Shown here: piece by piece, positions 51,807-61,489 of the stretch
Layout of the letters: each line of letters opens with the position of its first letter
Position numbering within the stretch: position 1 is the stretch's first letter
From: Comamonadaceae bacterium PBBC1
GTDB taxonomy: Bacteria; Pseudomonadota; Gammaproteobacteria; Burkholderiales; Burkholderiaceae_C
Length of the DNA stretch: 64,000 nt
Assembly: GCA_002256145.1 (NCBI GenBank)
Contig: NKIP01000003.1
Coordinates: forward strand, 269,071-333,070
Reading direction: 5' to 3'
Made by a program: the position numbers and the translations under genes
The notes under the pieces: model-generated
What the model was told of the DNA's origin: nothing
What the model saw: the letters and a program-made list of their open reading frames with translations, nothing else
The model's database searches: none

Positions 51807-51837
51807 GTAGTTCCATATTCCTTTGAAAGGCCTTGCC

Positions 51838-52650
51838 ATGAGTTACCAAGACATTCTCTACAACGTCGAACACCGCATCGCAACCATCACCTTGAACCGT
51901 CCGGACAAGCTCAACGCTTGGACCGCTGTGATGGAGCGGGAGGTGCGCGAAGCCATGGACACCGCCGCCGCAGACGAGGACGTGCGGGCCATTGTGCTCA
52001 CGGGGGCAGGGCGCGGCTTTTGCGCGGGGGCCGACATGGATTTGCTCAAGGGCCTGGACCCGAGCGACATCACCGCCACCACCTGGACAAAGCCTTTAGA
52101 TGTGAACCAGCGGCTGGACTACCAGACACGTTATGGGTTTTACCCGGCCATCCCCAAGCCGGTGATTGGCATGCTCAACGGCGCAACCGCAGGCATTGGG
52201 CTGGTGCACGCCTTGTATTGCGACATCCGATTTGCGGCAGACAACGCGGTGTTCACCACCGCGTTTTCCAGGCGCGGCTTGATTGCCGAGCACGGCCTGA
52301 GCTGGATGCTGCCGCGCATTGTGGGCCATGCCAACGCGATGGATTTGCTGCTGTCGGCCCGCAAGGTGATGGCCCCTGAGGCGCAGGCCATGGGCTTGGT
52401 CAACAAGGTGTTTGCGCCCGAGGCTTTGGCCGCCGCAACGTACGCTTATGCGCGTGACTTGGTGGACAACGTGTCTCCGCGCTCCATGGCCGTTATCAAG
52501 CGCCAGCAGTACGACGCGCCGTTTCAGACGCTGGCAGAAAACACCCGCCAGGCCAACGCCGAGATGGCGCGCAGTTTTGTGAGTGAAGACTTCCGCGAAG
52601 GCGTGGCGCATTTCATGGAGAAACGCGCACCGCAATTCACGGGAAGATGA
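51838..52650 (+). CDS. Enoyl-CoA hydratase/isomerase
   Basis: A 270-residue crotonase-fold enzyme: ITLNRPDKLNAWTAVMEREV, LTGAGRGFCAGADMDLLKG (oxyanion hole), GMLNGATAGIGLVHALYCDIRFA, in parts, and AFSRRGLIAEHGLSWMLPRIVG. It hydrates or isomerises enoyl-CoA in a beta-oxidation-like route. Follows the SnoaL-like gene by 31 bp with GAAAGG before the ATG. The opposite-strand CoA transferase downstream may activate the same acid. Confidence 0.92.
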   Translation: MSYQDILYNVEHRIATITLNRPDKLNAWTAVMEREVREAMDTAAADEDVRAIVLTGAGRGFCAGADMDLLKGLDPSDITATTWTKPLDVNQRLDYQTRYGFYPAIPKPVIGMLNGATAGIGLVHALYCDIRFAADNAVFTTAFSRRGLIAEHGLSWMLPRIVGHANAMDLLLSARKVMAPEAQAMGLVNKVFAPEALAAATYAYARDLVDNVSPRSMAVIKRQQYDAPFQTLAENTRQANAEMARSFVSEDFREGVAHFMEKRAPQFTGR

Positions 52651-52667
52651 GGCTAAGGGCTGGACTG

Positions 52668-52808
52668 TTGATCCGGCCCGGAGAAATCTTCAATGGTCAA
52701 AGATGTTGTAGGTCGGTGGCTTTAGCCCCGACATGTAATCTACGCCGAAGCCAGCAACGTCGGGGCTAAAGCCACCGACCTACGGGGTGCCGGTGCAAAA
52801 AATTTAAA
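52668..52808. repeat. Palindromic repeat, long form (GTAGGTCGG family)
   Basis: Hairpin arms 52708-52733 and 52758-52783. The flanks (TTGATCCGGCCC..., CAATGGTCAA... and CTACGGGGT...CGGTG.AAAA) match the copy at 13391-13531 over about 140 bp. It lies between the convergent enoyl-CoA hydratase and CoA transferase genes. Confidence 0.85.
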
Positions 52809-52850
52809 CTTCAGCGTGCAATATCAACAAGGGCAGGTCGCACGCCTGAC

Positions 52851-53717
52851 TCACTTGAGCGTCATCAGCGGAATGTCTTTGGCCACTGCCAATTTGTCGA
52901 GTTGGGCGCGGGTCTGGCTGGCAAAGAAGGCCTCGATGGCTTGGCGCGTGGCGGGCTTGAACAGGTCTTTGACCGGGTGGGTCAGTTGGACGCCAGCGGC
53001 TTCGCACAGGCTGACGGCAAAGTGCGGCTCCAGGGCTGCCACGGCCACACGGCCGTTTTTGCAGGCATAAATGCGGTAGCCCGCGTGCGCCCCCCCCACC
53101 GCACCGTCGGGCGTGGTCATGCGCAGCTGGCGGGGCAGGGCCAGCCAAGCGGCAGCGTCGGACAAGGCCACTTCGTGGCGCGAGCCTTTGCCCGTGGTCT
53201 TGAGGGAGAGGATGGCTTTGAGCGTGGCTTCGCTGGCCATGAGTGCGCCGCCCATGTCGGCAAACAAACTTGGGGGCAGGTCCATGCCGTTGACGAGGCC
53301 CACTTCGGCCTGGTAGGTCAAATCGTGTCCGGGAATTTCGGCCAGTGGGCCGGGGGCGCCGACCACTTCAATCAGGCTGAGCGCGGGGTATTGTTTGCGC
53401 AGGGTTTTCCAGCTCAGACCCAGCTTGGTCAAGGCCGAGGGGCGGAACGAAGTCAGCAGCACATCGGTTTTGGCCAGCAGTTTGTGCAAGGCGGCTTGAT
53501 CTGCCTCGGTTTTGAGGTCCAGGGTGTGGTGTTTCACACCTTGGTGCATCAGCGCATAACCATCGGGCGTGTAGTGCTGCATCGGGTCGCCAGAAGGCGG
53601 GTTGATCTTGGTGCAGTTGGCGCCCATTTGGACCAGGCGCATCAGCGCCGCAGGGCCCGGCAGGTTGAGGGCCAGGCTGACGACGCGAACGCCGCGAAGG
53701 GGTTTGGTAGAGGACAT
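52851..53717 (-). CDS. CaiB/BaiF-family CoA transferase (short form)
   Basis: A 288-residue class III CoA transferase. LRGVRVVSLALNLPGPAALMRLVQMGANCTKINPP (in parts) is the N-terminus; catalytic Asp is in IPGHDLTYQAEVGLVNG. It is ~100 residues shorter than typical formyl-CoA-transferase enzymes, the C-terminal part being reduced, as in some alpha-methylacyl-CoA racemase-like members. ATG 53717 is used. Possible partner of the enoyl-CoA hydratase at 51838. Confidence 0.85.
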   Translation of the reverse strand: MSSTKPLRGVRVVSLALNLPGPAALMRLVQMGANCTKINPPSGDPMQHYTPDGYALMHQGVKHHTLDLKTEADQAALHKLLAKTDVLLTSFRPSALTKLGLSWKTLRKQYPALSLIEVVGAPGPLAEIPGHDLTYQAEVGLVNGMDLPPSLFADMGGALMASEATLKAILSLKTTGKGSRHEVALSDAAAWLALPRQLRMTTPDGAVGGAHAGYRIYACKNGRVAVAALEPHFAVSLCEAAGVQLTHPVKDLFKPATRQAIEAFFASQTRAQLDKLAVAKDIPLMTLK

Positions 53718-53795
53718 GCGGGACCTTGAAATGCTTTGGTCCACATTATGGGCAGTGCGCTGACAGGGTACTGTCACGTGTGCTTGGCGTTGAAT

Positions 53796-54082
53796 CTGCC
53801 GACCTGCAAATACCCGGCCCCCGCAGGTCGGTACCTTCAGGTCCGACGTTTTTCTGCTTCGGCGCAGGCCCATGTCGGGGCTGAAGCCGCCGACCTACAA
53901 ATACCGGGCCCTTGTAGGTCGGTACCTTCAGGTCCGACGTTTTTCTGCTTCGGCACAGGCCCATGTCGGGGCTGAAGCCGCCGACCTACAAATACCGGGC
54001 CCTTGTAGGTCGGTACCTTCAGGTCCGACGTTTTTCTGCTTCGGCGCAGGCCCATGTCGGGGCTGAAGCCGCCGACCTACAG
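53796..54082. repeat. 91-bp tandem array of GTAGGTCGG-type palindromes
   Basis: Three head-to-tail units with an exact 91-bp period (the AGGTCGGTACC motif at 53825, 53916 and 54007), plus a partial unit starting at 53796. Each unit holds arms TAGGTCGGTACCTTCAGGTC and TGTCGGGGCTGAAGCCGCCG (partial) with the spacer TTTTTCTGCTTCGGC in between. Units differ by one or two bases. It fills the gap between the CoA transferase and pobA. Confidence 0.95.
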
Positions 54083-54113
54083 ATACACCCGTCGGTACTC
54101 GCAGAGTCCGACA

Positions 54114-55430
<1,317 letters not shown>

Positions 55431-55467
55431 TTGATGTGCCTCAAATTCAGGCATCTCCCATCCAATT

Positions 55468-55551
55468 TGTCGGGGTTGAAGCCGCCGACCTACAAAACCG
55501 CAGCCGCCGACCTGCCAATGACTTTGTAGGTCGGTGGCTTCAGCCCCGACA
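55468..55551. repeat. Palindromic repeat (GTAGGTCGG family), arms in reversed order
   Basis: The closing arm TGTCGGGGTTGAAGCCGCCG... (55468-55493) comes first and the opening arm GTAGGTCGGTGGCTTCAGCC... (55526-55551) second, inside the pobA-pobR intergenic region, just downstream of the operator and 24 bp before the pobR start. Confidence 0.85.
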
Positions 55552-55574
55552 TGCCTTCCAAAAGGACGTGTCGC

Positions 55575-56345
55575 ATGCCCATCGCCAAAGCAGACTACAT
55601 CGAAGGCCTGGCCAAAGGCTTGGCCGTGCTCGAAGCCTTTGACACCGAACGTCAGCGCCTGAACGCCACCTTGGCCGCGCAGCGCACGGGTATCACCCGG
55701 GCGGCGGCGCGGCGGCATTTGCTCACACTGGCCGAACTGGGTTATTTGGAAACCGATGGCAGCCACTATTGGTTGTCGGCGCGTGTGCTGCGTTTTGCGG
55801 GCAGCTACATGGCCACCTCGCGCTTGCCGCGCACGCTGCAGCCCACGCTCAACCGTTTGGCGCAGCAAACCCAAGCGGCTTTCAGCGCGGTGGTGCTCGA
55901 TGGCGGCGAAGGCGTGATCGTGGCGCGCAGCGCAGGCACGGCCGAGCCCGCTCGGCACCTGGCCTACGGCTTGCACCTGGGCGCGCGCTTGCCCGCGCAC
56001 GCCACGTCCACCGGGCGCATGCTGCTGGCCTGCTGGCCCAAAGCCGAGTTCAAGGCCTGGCTCAAGGGCCGCGAGCTCGCCCGCATCACCCCGCAGACCG
56101 AAGTGGGGGTGGCCAAGTTCAAGGCACTGATCGACAAGGTGCGCCAAGACGACCATTGCCTGGCCCGCGACGCGCACGAGCTGGGCATCCACGCGTTGGC
56201 TGTGCCCCTGCGCAACATGCAGGGCCAGACGCTGGCCGCGCTGAATGTGGTGGGCACGCATGACCAGCTCTCTGACGTTGCCGTGCAGCACAAATGGCTG
56301 CCCCTGCTGCACGAAGCTGCGCGGGCCTTGCGGCCTTTGCTGTGA
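55575..56345 (+). CDS. pobR: IclR-family transcriptional activator of pobA
   Basis: A 256-residue IclR-type regulator (PobR/PcaR/PcaU group). KADYIEGLAKGLAVLEAFD starts the winged helix; TGITRAAARRHLLTLAELGYL is the recognition helix; the C-terminal effector domain includes VIVARSAGTAEPARHLAYGLHLGARLPAHATSTGRMLLA (in parts). ATG 55575 is preceded by AAAAGGACG. Divergent from pobA, so likely its 4-hydroxybenzoate-responsive activator. Confidence 0.92.
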   Translation: MPIAKADYIEGLAKGLAVLEAFDTERQRLNATLAAQRTGITRAAARRHLLTLAELGYLETDGSHYWLSARVLRFAGSYMATSRLPRTLQPTLNRLAQQTQAAFSAVVLDGGEGVIVARSAGTAEPARHLAYGLHLGARLPAHATSTGRMLLACWPKAEFKAWLKGRELARITPQTEVGVAKFKALIDKVRQDDHCLARDAHELGIHALAVPLRNMQGQTLAALNVVGTHDQLSDVAVQHKWLPLLHEAARALRPLL

Positions 56346-56346
56346 A

Positions 56347-57540
56347 TCAGTCCAGCATGAAATTGCCAGAGGTGAAGTGCACTGCAGGCGCTTGGGCATC
56401 GAAGTGAACCCCCGCCGGGTCTCCCCCAGCGGCCACGATGTCCAGCTGTTTGAGCAGCATTCGGCGAAGCATCACGATGCCACGGTCGCTGGTGGCCAAG
56501 TGCTCTTCAGAGTGTTGGGCGATCACACCCTGGCTGACCATGGCTTCCACGTCGTTGGGAAACAGCTGGTGTTCCTCTTCGCTCATCTCTTCCCACAGCT
56601 TGCCGTTCATGCGGGTGCGCATGCGCGCCAATTCACCATGTTCCCGCACTCTGCCGACCACAAAAATCCGGAAACTGTGGTCGTCGATCGGCAAAATCCA
56701 GCCGATGGACTCGACCCGACCCATGCGGCCAATTTTGGGGCTCGGGATCACGCGCAGCGTAGGCAGACCCGCTTCGCTGATCCGTTTGAAGGCCCGGCCA
56801 TCGGGCAAATGGCGCATGGAAATCGTGCGCACGCCCAGTTCGGTGTTTTCCCAGTTGACCTCGGGCATCACGGCCATTTCTTCTACAAACTGGGTGCCAC
56901 TGAAGGACGAATGCAAGATGACAACGTGAAACGGGTCGACCAGGTTTTCGTAGTGCTGCATCCAGTTGCAGGGAATGACGCGGGGCCCACCACCGCCGAT
57001 GCTGTTGTCGTCGGCTTCCAAAAATTCGTCTTCGTCCAACTGGTCCAGGCATTCGTAGGTAGGCAACACGGGCTTTTTGTCAGGGGGGCCCATGTAAGCC
57101 CAAATCAGCCCATAGTGCTCTTGCAGCGGATACCAGGGCTGGCGCACTTTGTCCTTGAAGCGGCCACCGTCGGGCTCACACGGCTGGTCCAGGCAATGGC
57201 CAGTGGTGTCGAATTTCCAGCCGTGGTAACAGCAGCGAATGCCCGTGTCGTCGACCTTGCCGTAGAACAGGGATGTGCCCCTGTGCATGCAGTGCGGGTA
57301 AAGCAAGCCCGGCTGGCCCGATAGGTTGCGAAACAGGATCAGGTCTTCGCCCAGCACACGGACTTTTTTGGGGGTGGCTGTGGCGTCGCCGCTCAGGCCG
57401 ATGGGGTGCCAATAACGCCGCAGCAACTCGCCCATCGGGGTGCCGGGCCCCACTTCGGTCATGTTTTTCAAATGGCTGGGGGTGGGGCGGCCGTAAGCCG
57501 TGCCAGTGTCAACGGGCACCAAGGGGATGATTTTGTTCAT
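56347..57540 (-). CDS. Rieske aromatic-ring-hydroxylating dioxygenase, oxygenase component
   Basis: A 397-residue Rieske oxygenase alpha subunit. The [2Fe-2S] ligands are in PHCMHRGTSL and CCYHGWKFD; the mononuclear iron motif is NWMQHYENLVDPFHVVILH. Length and motifs fit the phthalate 4,5-dioxygenase/vanillate O-demethylase-like class that consists of a single oxygenase subunit. No reductase gene is adjacent. It follows a Bug receptor gene on the same strand (12-bp gap), implying an aromatic carboxylate substrate. Confidence 0.9.
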   Translation of the reverse strand: MNKIIPLVPVDTGTAYGRPTPSHLKNMTEVGPGTPMGELLRRYWHPIGLSGDATATPKKVRVLGEDLILFRNLSGQPGLLYPHCMHRGTSLFYGKVDDTGIRCCYHGWKFDTTGHCLDQPCEPDGGRFKDKVRQPWYPLQEHYGLIWAYMGPPDKKPVLPTYECLDQLDEDEFLEADDNSIGGGGPRVIPCNWMQHYENLVDPFHVVILHSSFSGTQFVEEMAVMPEVNWENTELGVRTISMRHLPDGRAFKRISEAGLPTLRVIPSPKIGRMGRVESIGWILPIDDHSFRIFVVGRVREHGELARMRTRMNGKLWEEMSEEEHQLFPNDVEAMVSQGVIAQHSEEHLATSDRGIVMLRRMLLKQLDIVAAGGDPAGVHFDAQAPAVHFTSGNFMLD

Positions 57541-57552
57541 GGGTGAGGAGCT

Positions 57553-58524
57553 TCAATTGGGGGTGACGCCTGCGGCTTTGATCAGTTCGGAGACCCGGGG
57601 GTAATCGGCTTTGAAGACCTCCATGAATTGCGTGGGTGTGTTGCCCAGTGGCTCAAAACCAAAAGCACTCAGTCGGGCCTGGATGTCGGGCATCTGCGTG
57701 ATGTCCCGCAGCGCGGTGACCCAGGTGTTCTGAATGTCGGCGCTCAAACCCGCTGGCGCGTACATGCCAATCCAGCTGTCCACGTCAAAGCCCTGGAAGC
57801 CTTGTTCCTTGAAGGTAGGCACCTGGGGCATGCTGGAGACACGACGTGTGCCTGCAATGCCAATGACTTTCATTCGGCCACCCTGGCTTTGGGCCTTGGC
57901 TGTGGACGGGTTGGCCCACGCAAAATCGAGCAAATCACCGAACAAGTCGTTGTGCGCAGCGGCCTCGGATTTGTAGGCCGCATGCACCAGGTTCAGACCA
58001 GCTTGCCGTTTGAGCAACTCGCCAAACAAGTGGGCACTGGAGCCGTTGCCCCAGGTGCCAAAGGACATGGCCCCTTTCTTCTTGGCAAATTCCACGAATT
58101 CCTTGAGGTTGTTGAACGGTGCATTGGCCCGCGCCACCAGCATGGGGCCGCCAGTGGCCAGCATGGACAGGGGGGTGAAATCCTTGACCGGGTCGTAGGG
58201 CAGCTTGGCCTGCAAAATGGCGTTGTTCACATGGGTCAGCGGCAGCGTCATCATCACCGTGTGACCGTCTGGTGGCGACTTGGCCACAAAATCGGCCGCA
58301 ATGATGCCGCTGGCACCGGGCTTGGCGTCAACGATGATGGACTGCCCCCACCGTTGTTGCAGTTTTTCGCCATAGGCACGGGCCAGCCCATCGATGGGGC
58401 CACCGGCCGTGCCAAAGGGCACGATGCGAATGGGACGGTTGGGAAATGGACTGGACTGTGCCCATGTCTGCGCACTGAGCAGCGCGGTGGCGGCGGTCAG
58501 CATCTGGCGGCGGTTGATGTGCAT
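57553..58524 (-). CDS. Bug-family substrate-binding protein
   Basis: A 323-residue receptor: short signal peptide MHINRRQMLTAATALLSAQT...AQ, then FPNRPIRIVPFGTAGGPID, GASGIIAADFVAKSPPDGHTVM and AYKSEAAAHNDLFGDLL. Upstream of and co-transcribed with the Rieske gene, divergent from a LysR gene (81-bp gap), so it probably takes up the aromatic acid oxidised by the Rieske enzyme (inference). ATG 58524 starts the signal peptide; the frame runs to 58788. Confidence 0.9.
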   Translation of the reverse strand: MHINRRQMLTAATALLSAQTWAQSSPFPNRPIRIVPFGTAGGPIDGLARAYGEKLQQRWGQSIIVDAKPGASGIIAADFVAKSPPDGHTVMMTLPLTHVNNAILQAKLPYDPVKDFTPLSMLATGGPMLVARANAPFNNLKEFVEFAKKKGAMSFGTWGNGSSAHLFGELLKRQAGLNLVHAAYKSEAAAHNDLFGDLLDFAWANPSTAKAQSQGGRMKVIGIAGTRRVSSMPQVPTFKEQGFQGFDVDSWIGMYAPAGLSADIQNTWVTALRDITQMPDIQARLSAFGFEPLGNTPTQFMEVFKADYPRVSELIKAAGVTPN

Positions 58525-58605
58525 GCTTGTCTCTTGCTGTAAAAATAAGCAAACATCTTCGTTCAAGGCTGGTCGACAGGCAATATGAAAATTTGGATAT
58601 GAGAT

Positions 58606-59550
58606 ATGAGTCAAAGTGATATGCGTAGTCTGGACATTGGCATGGTCCGGACCTTTGACGCACTGATGCGCGAGCGCAGCGTTTCGCGTGCGGCTGCACG
58701 GTTGTTCCTGAGCCAGCCGGCGGTCAGCGCTTCGTTGGCGCGGCTGAGAAAAATTTTCAATGACCCGCTTTTCATTCGCACAGGGCATGGCGTGAGCCCG
58801 ACCGCCAAAGCCCAGCGCTTGGCACCCAAAATAGAAAAGGCCCTGTTTGAATTTTCTTCTTTGTTCGATGAAGAACAGGACTTCTCACCTGGCCAATCGA
58901 GCCGCATCTTCCGTGTGGCCGGATCTGACTACCCCAGCAGTTGGGTGTTGCCTGCACTGGGGCGCGTTTTGGCGGCCTGCGGCTCGGCCATCCGCATCGT
59001 CTGGGAGCCCGTGGGCAGTTTGAATTTGCAGGACAGTTTGTCCCGAGGGGAGCTGGATCTGGCCCTGATCGCGCGCATGAAACCTCCCCTGGAACTGGAG
59101 CATTCGGTGCTTTACGAAGACCACTATGTTTACGCCTTGCGCCGTGACCATCCCCGTGCAGCCGAGCAGGTTTCACTGGACAGTTTTTGCGAGATACCGC
59201 AAATATTTCTGGGTTACGGTACATCCACCTTGGACGACCGGATCGACGAGATCCTGGCCGCTACCGGCAGACAAAGAAAAGCCCAAATGGTGGTGTCCAG
59301 TTTTTCACAGATCATTCACCAATTGGAGCACAGCGACTATGCGGCCGTTCTGGGTCAAAGGGTTGCGCTGATGCAAGCGGACAAGCTGGTCACCCAGGCG
59401 CTGCCTTTTGCCTTGCCCAGTTATTCATCGTTTTTGTGCTGGGATAAAAATTCCTTGCACGACCCCGGCATCCAATGGCTGAAAAACCAGATCTTGACCA
59501 TAGCGCAACAAAATTCGGTGATGGCTTCAGCGCCCCTGCACGGACTTTGA
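58606..59550 (+). CDS. LysR-family transcriptional regulator
   Basis: A 314-residue LTTR of the NahR/LinR-like type: MVRTFDALMRERSVSRAAARLFLSQPAVSASLARLRKIFNDPLF (in parts) and a co-inducer domain. Start is ATG 58606 or the in-frame ATG 58621. Divergent from the Bug/Rieske operon, its probable target. Its 3' end overlaps the end of the extended-SDR gene on the other strand by 24 bp (59527-59550). Confidence 0.9.
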   Translation: MSQSDMRSLDIGMVRTFDALMRERSVSRAAARLFLSQPAVSASLARLRKIFNDPLFIRTGHGVSPTAKAQRLAPKIEKALFEFSSLFDEEQDFSPGQSSRIFRVAGSDYPSSWVLPALGRVLAACGSAIRIVWEPVGSLNLQDSLSRGELDLALIARMKPPLELEHSVLYEDHYVYALRRDHPRAAEQVSLDSFCEIPQIFLGYGTSTLDDRIDEILAATGRQRKAQMVVSSFSQIIHQLEHSDYAAVLGQRVALMQADKLVTQALPFALPSYSSFLCWDKNSLHDPGIQWLKNQILTIAQQNSVMASAPLHGL

Positions 59551-60555
59551 AGGCACCCTGATCGGACGCAGGGTCGCGCGTGCGCTGATCAAGGCCTCCA
59601 GTGCTTGCGCACTGGTTTTTTGGGGGGTATAGCCGAAGCGGGTCTTGAGCGCCGTGTTCAACAGCACCGGCCGGTAGCGCAAAAAGTCAAGTTGTTCGGG
59701 GCCGTAGCGGCTGATGCCCAATCGGCTGCCTAGCCACAAGGCGGTTTTCAAAAGCCATGCCGGCAACACACGCGGGCGCTTGTTCAGGCGCTGTGCAATG
59801 TCAAAAATCGTCAGCGCTCCGTCACCCGCCAGGTTGTAGCAGCCACTGGGGGCCTCACCACTCAAGGCATGGACGATGGCGCCGGTCACGTCTTCATCCC
59901 AAATGAACACGAAGGGGCTGTCGCTGCCCTGCACGGCCAGCAGGCGGGGTTTTTCAAACAGCGCGGTGATCTGGTTGTTGACCCGCTCGCCCAAAATGGT
60001 GCCGATGCGCAGCACGGTTTGCTGCAGCTGCGGGTGGGTTTTGCGGTATTGGGCCAGCATCTCTTCGACCAGGCGTTTGTGGTGGCTGTAGGCAAAGCTC
60101 TCGTTGCCGCGCAAGGGCATGTCTTCGGTGAGCCAGGCAGGGTTGTCGGCGTGGTAGCCATAGGCCGCGCCGCTGGACGAGACCACGAGGTGCCGCACGC
60201 CATGCACCACACACGCTTGCAACACGTTGCGTGTGCCTTCCACATCCACCGAGTATTCAAAGTCGCGGTTGGCGATTTTGCCGGGCGTGACGATGGCAGC
60301 CAGGTGCACCAGGGTGTCGATGTTGTAGGCCGCCAAGGTGTAGGTCAGTGCCGGGTCGCGCACGTCTTGTGTGAGGTAAGTGATGCCGGGCAGTCGCTGC
60401 GCCTCGGGCACCTCACGCACGTCCACCGCGATCACGGCTTCGCAGTCGCCCTGGCGGGCGAGTTGGGCGATCAGGCCTTGGCCCAGAAAGCCTGCTGCGC
60501 CCGTGACCAAAACACGCTTTGCTTGCGGCGTGTGGCGCGCTGTTGCAGCGCTCAT
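59527..60555 (-). CDS. NAD-dependent epimerase/dehydratase (extended SDR)
   Basis: A 342-residue extended SDR: VLVTGAAGFLGQGLIAQLAR (NAD loop), DTLVHLAAIVTP, VVSSSGAAYG and the catalytic FAYSHHKRLVEEM (Tyr-x-x-x-Lys). ATG 60555 overlaps the BASS transporter stop by 4 bp. Last gene of a four-gene operon. In that setting a dehydrogenase for a hydroxylated cyclic compound is possible (inference). Confidence 0.85.
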   Translation of the reverse strand: MSAATARHTPQAKRVLVTGAAGFLGQGLIAQLARQGDCEAVIAVDVREVPEAQRLPGITYLTQDVRDPALTYTLAAYNIDTLVHLAAIVTPGKIANRDFEYSVDVEGTRNVLQACVVHGVRHLVVSSSGAAYGYHADNPAWLTEDMPLRGNESFAYSHHKRLVEEMLAQYRKTHPQLQQTVLRIGTILGERVNNQITALFEKPRLLAVQGSDSPFVFIWDEDVTGAIVHALSGEAPSGCYNLAGDGALTIFDIAQRLNKRPRVLPAWLLKTALWLGSRLGISRYGPEQLDFLRYRPVLLNTALKTRFGYTPQKTSAQALEALISARATLRPIRVPSKSVQGR

Positions 60556-61463
60556 GCGCCCTGGTCCTTGAGCGGTCGGCGTGCCCACCAGCCTGCCAGC
60601 ACCAGCCCGGCGATGATGTCCCAAAAGCCCCAGACACCGGCCACCACGGCCATGCCGCCCAAGCCGTCAAAGAAGCTGAAGATCAGCACCAGACCTAAGC
60701 CCGCGTTGCGTATGCCCACTTCAATCGACAAGGCGCGGCTGTCGTAGTCGGACAAGCGGGCCGCTTTGGCGCAAAACCACCCGGTGCCAAAGGCCAGTGC
60801 GTCGTGCAAGATGACGGCCACCAGTACCAGGCCCACATAGTCCAAAAAGTAGCGCCAGTTGCCCGCAATGGCGGCCACGATGAAGCCGATCAGGGCTGCA
60901 AAGCTGATGATGCGCAGCGGCTTTTTGAAGCGCTCGGTCCAGACGGGCAAATAGCGGATGCACAGCAGGCCCAGCACAAAGGGCAGGCCGATGATGAGCA
61001 GGATGTGCGCAAACATTTGCACCGGGTCCAAGGCGATGCTGGTCAACAACTTGGAGCCCGTGGGGTGCAAGCCCCCCCAAAACGCGAAGTTCAGCGGCAT
61101 GGCCACCACGGCGATGGCGTTGGACACGGCGGTCATCGACACGCTCAGCGCCACATTGCCCTTGGCCCGGTGCGTGAGGATGTTGCTCACATTGCCCGGT
61201 GGGCAGCAGGCCACCAAAATCATGCCCAAAGCGATGCTGGGCGAAGGTTGCAGCACCAAGGTCAGCCCATAGGTGATGGCGGGCAAAAGCAGAAACTGCG
61301 CCCCAATGCCCACGGCAAAGGCCATGGGCATGCGCAGCAGGCGGCGAAAGTCGTCCAGGCGCGTGTCCAGCGCGATGCCGAACATCAAAAAAGCCAGCAC
61401 GCCGTTGAGCAGGGCCAGCGAGGCGGGATTGAAGTTCAGTCGGATGTCGTCAACAGGCAGCAT
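60552..61463 (-). CDS. Bile acid:sodium symporter family (BASS) transporter
   Basis: A 303-residue membrane protein with about ten helices. FGIALDTRLDDFRRLL, LVACCPPGNVSNILTHRAKGNVALSVSMTAVSNAIAV (in parts) and EVGIRNAGLGLVL are the conserved BASS core and Na+ sites. These carriers take up bile acids, pantoate or 2-keto acids by sodium symport. It lies between the flavin monooxygenase and extended-SDR genes. Confidence 0.9.
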   Translation of the reverse strand: MLPVDDIRLNFNPASLALLNGVLAFLMFGIALDTRLDDFRRLLRMPMAFAVGIGAQFLLLPAITYGLTLVLQPSPSIALGMILVACCPPGNVSNILTHRAKGNVALSVSMTAVSNAIAVVAMPLNFAFWGGLHPTGSKLLTSIALDPVQMFAHILLIIGLPFVLGLLCIRYLPVWTERFKKPLRIISFAALIGFIVAAIAGNWRYFLDYVGLVLVAVILHDALAFGTGWFCAKAARLSDYDSRALSIEVGIRNAGLGLVLIFSFFDGLGGMAVVAGVWGFWDIIAGLVLAGWWARRPLKDQGA

Positions 61464-61489
61464 GGGGGCTTTCGTGAGGGAAGGGCGGC

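Noticed and set aside
53796..54082. Regular 91-bp repeats could be taken for a CRISPR array
   Set aside because: Whole units repeat with no variable spacers, and each unit is itself a palindromic element also found singly elsewhere.
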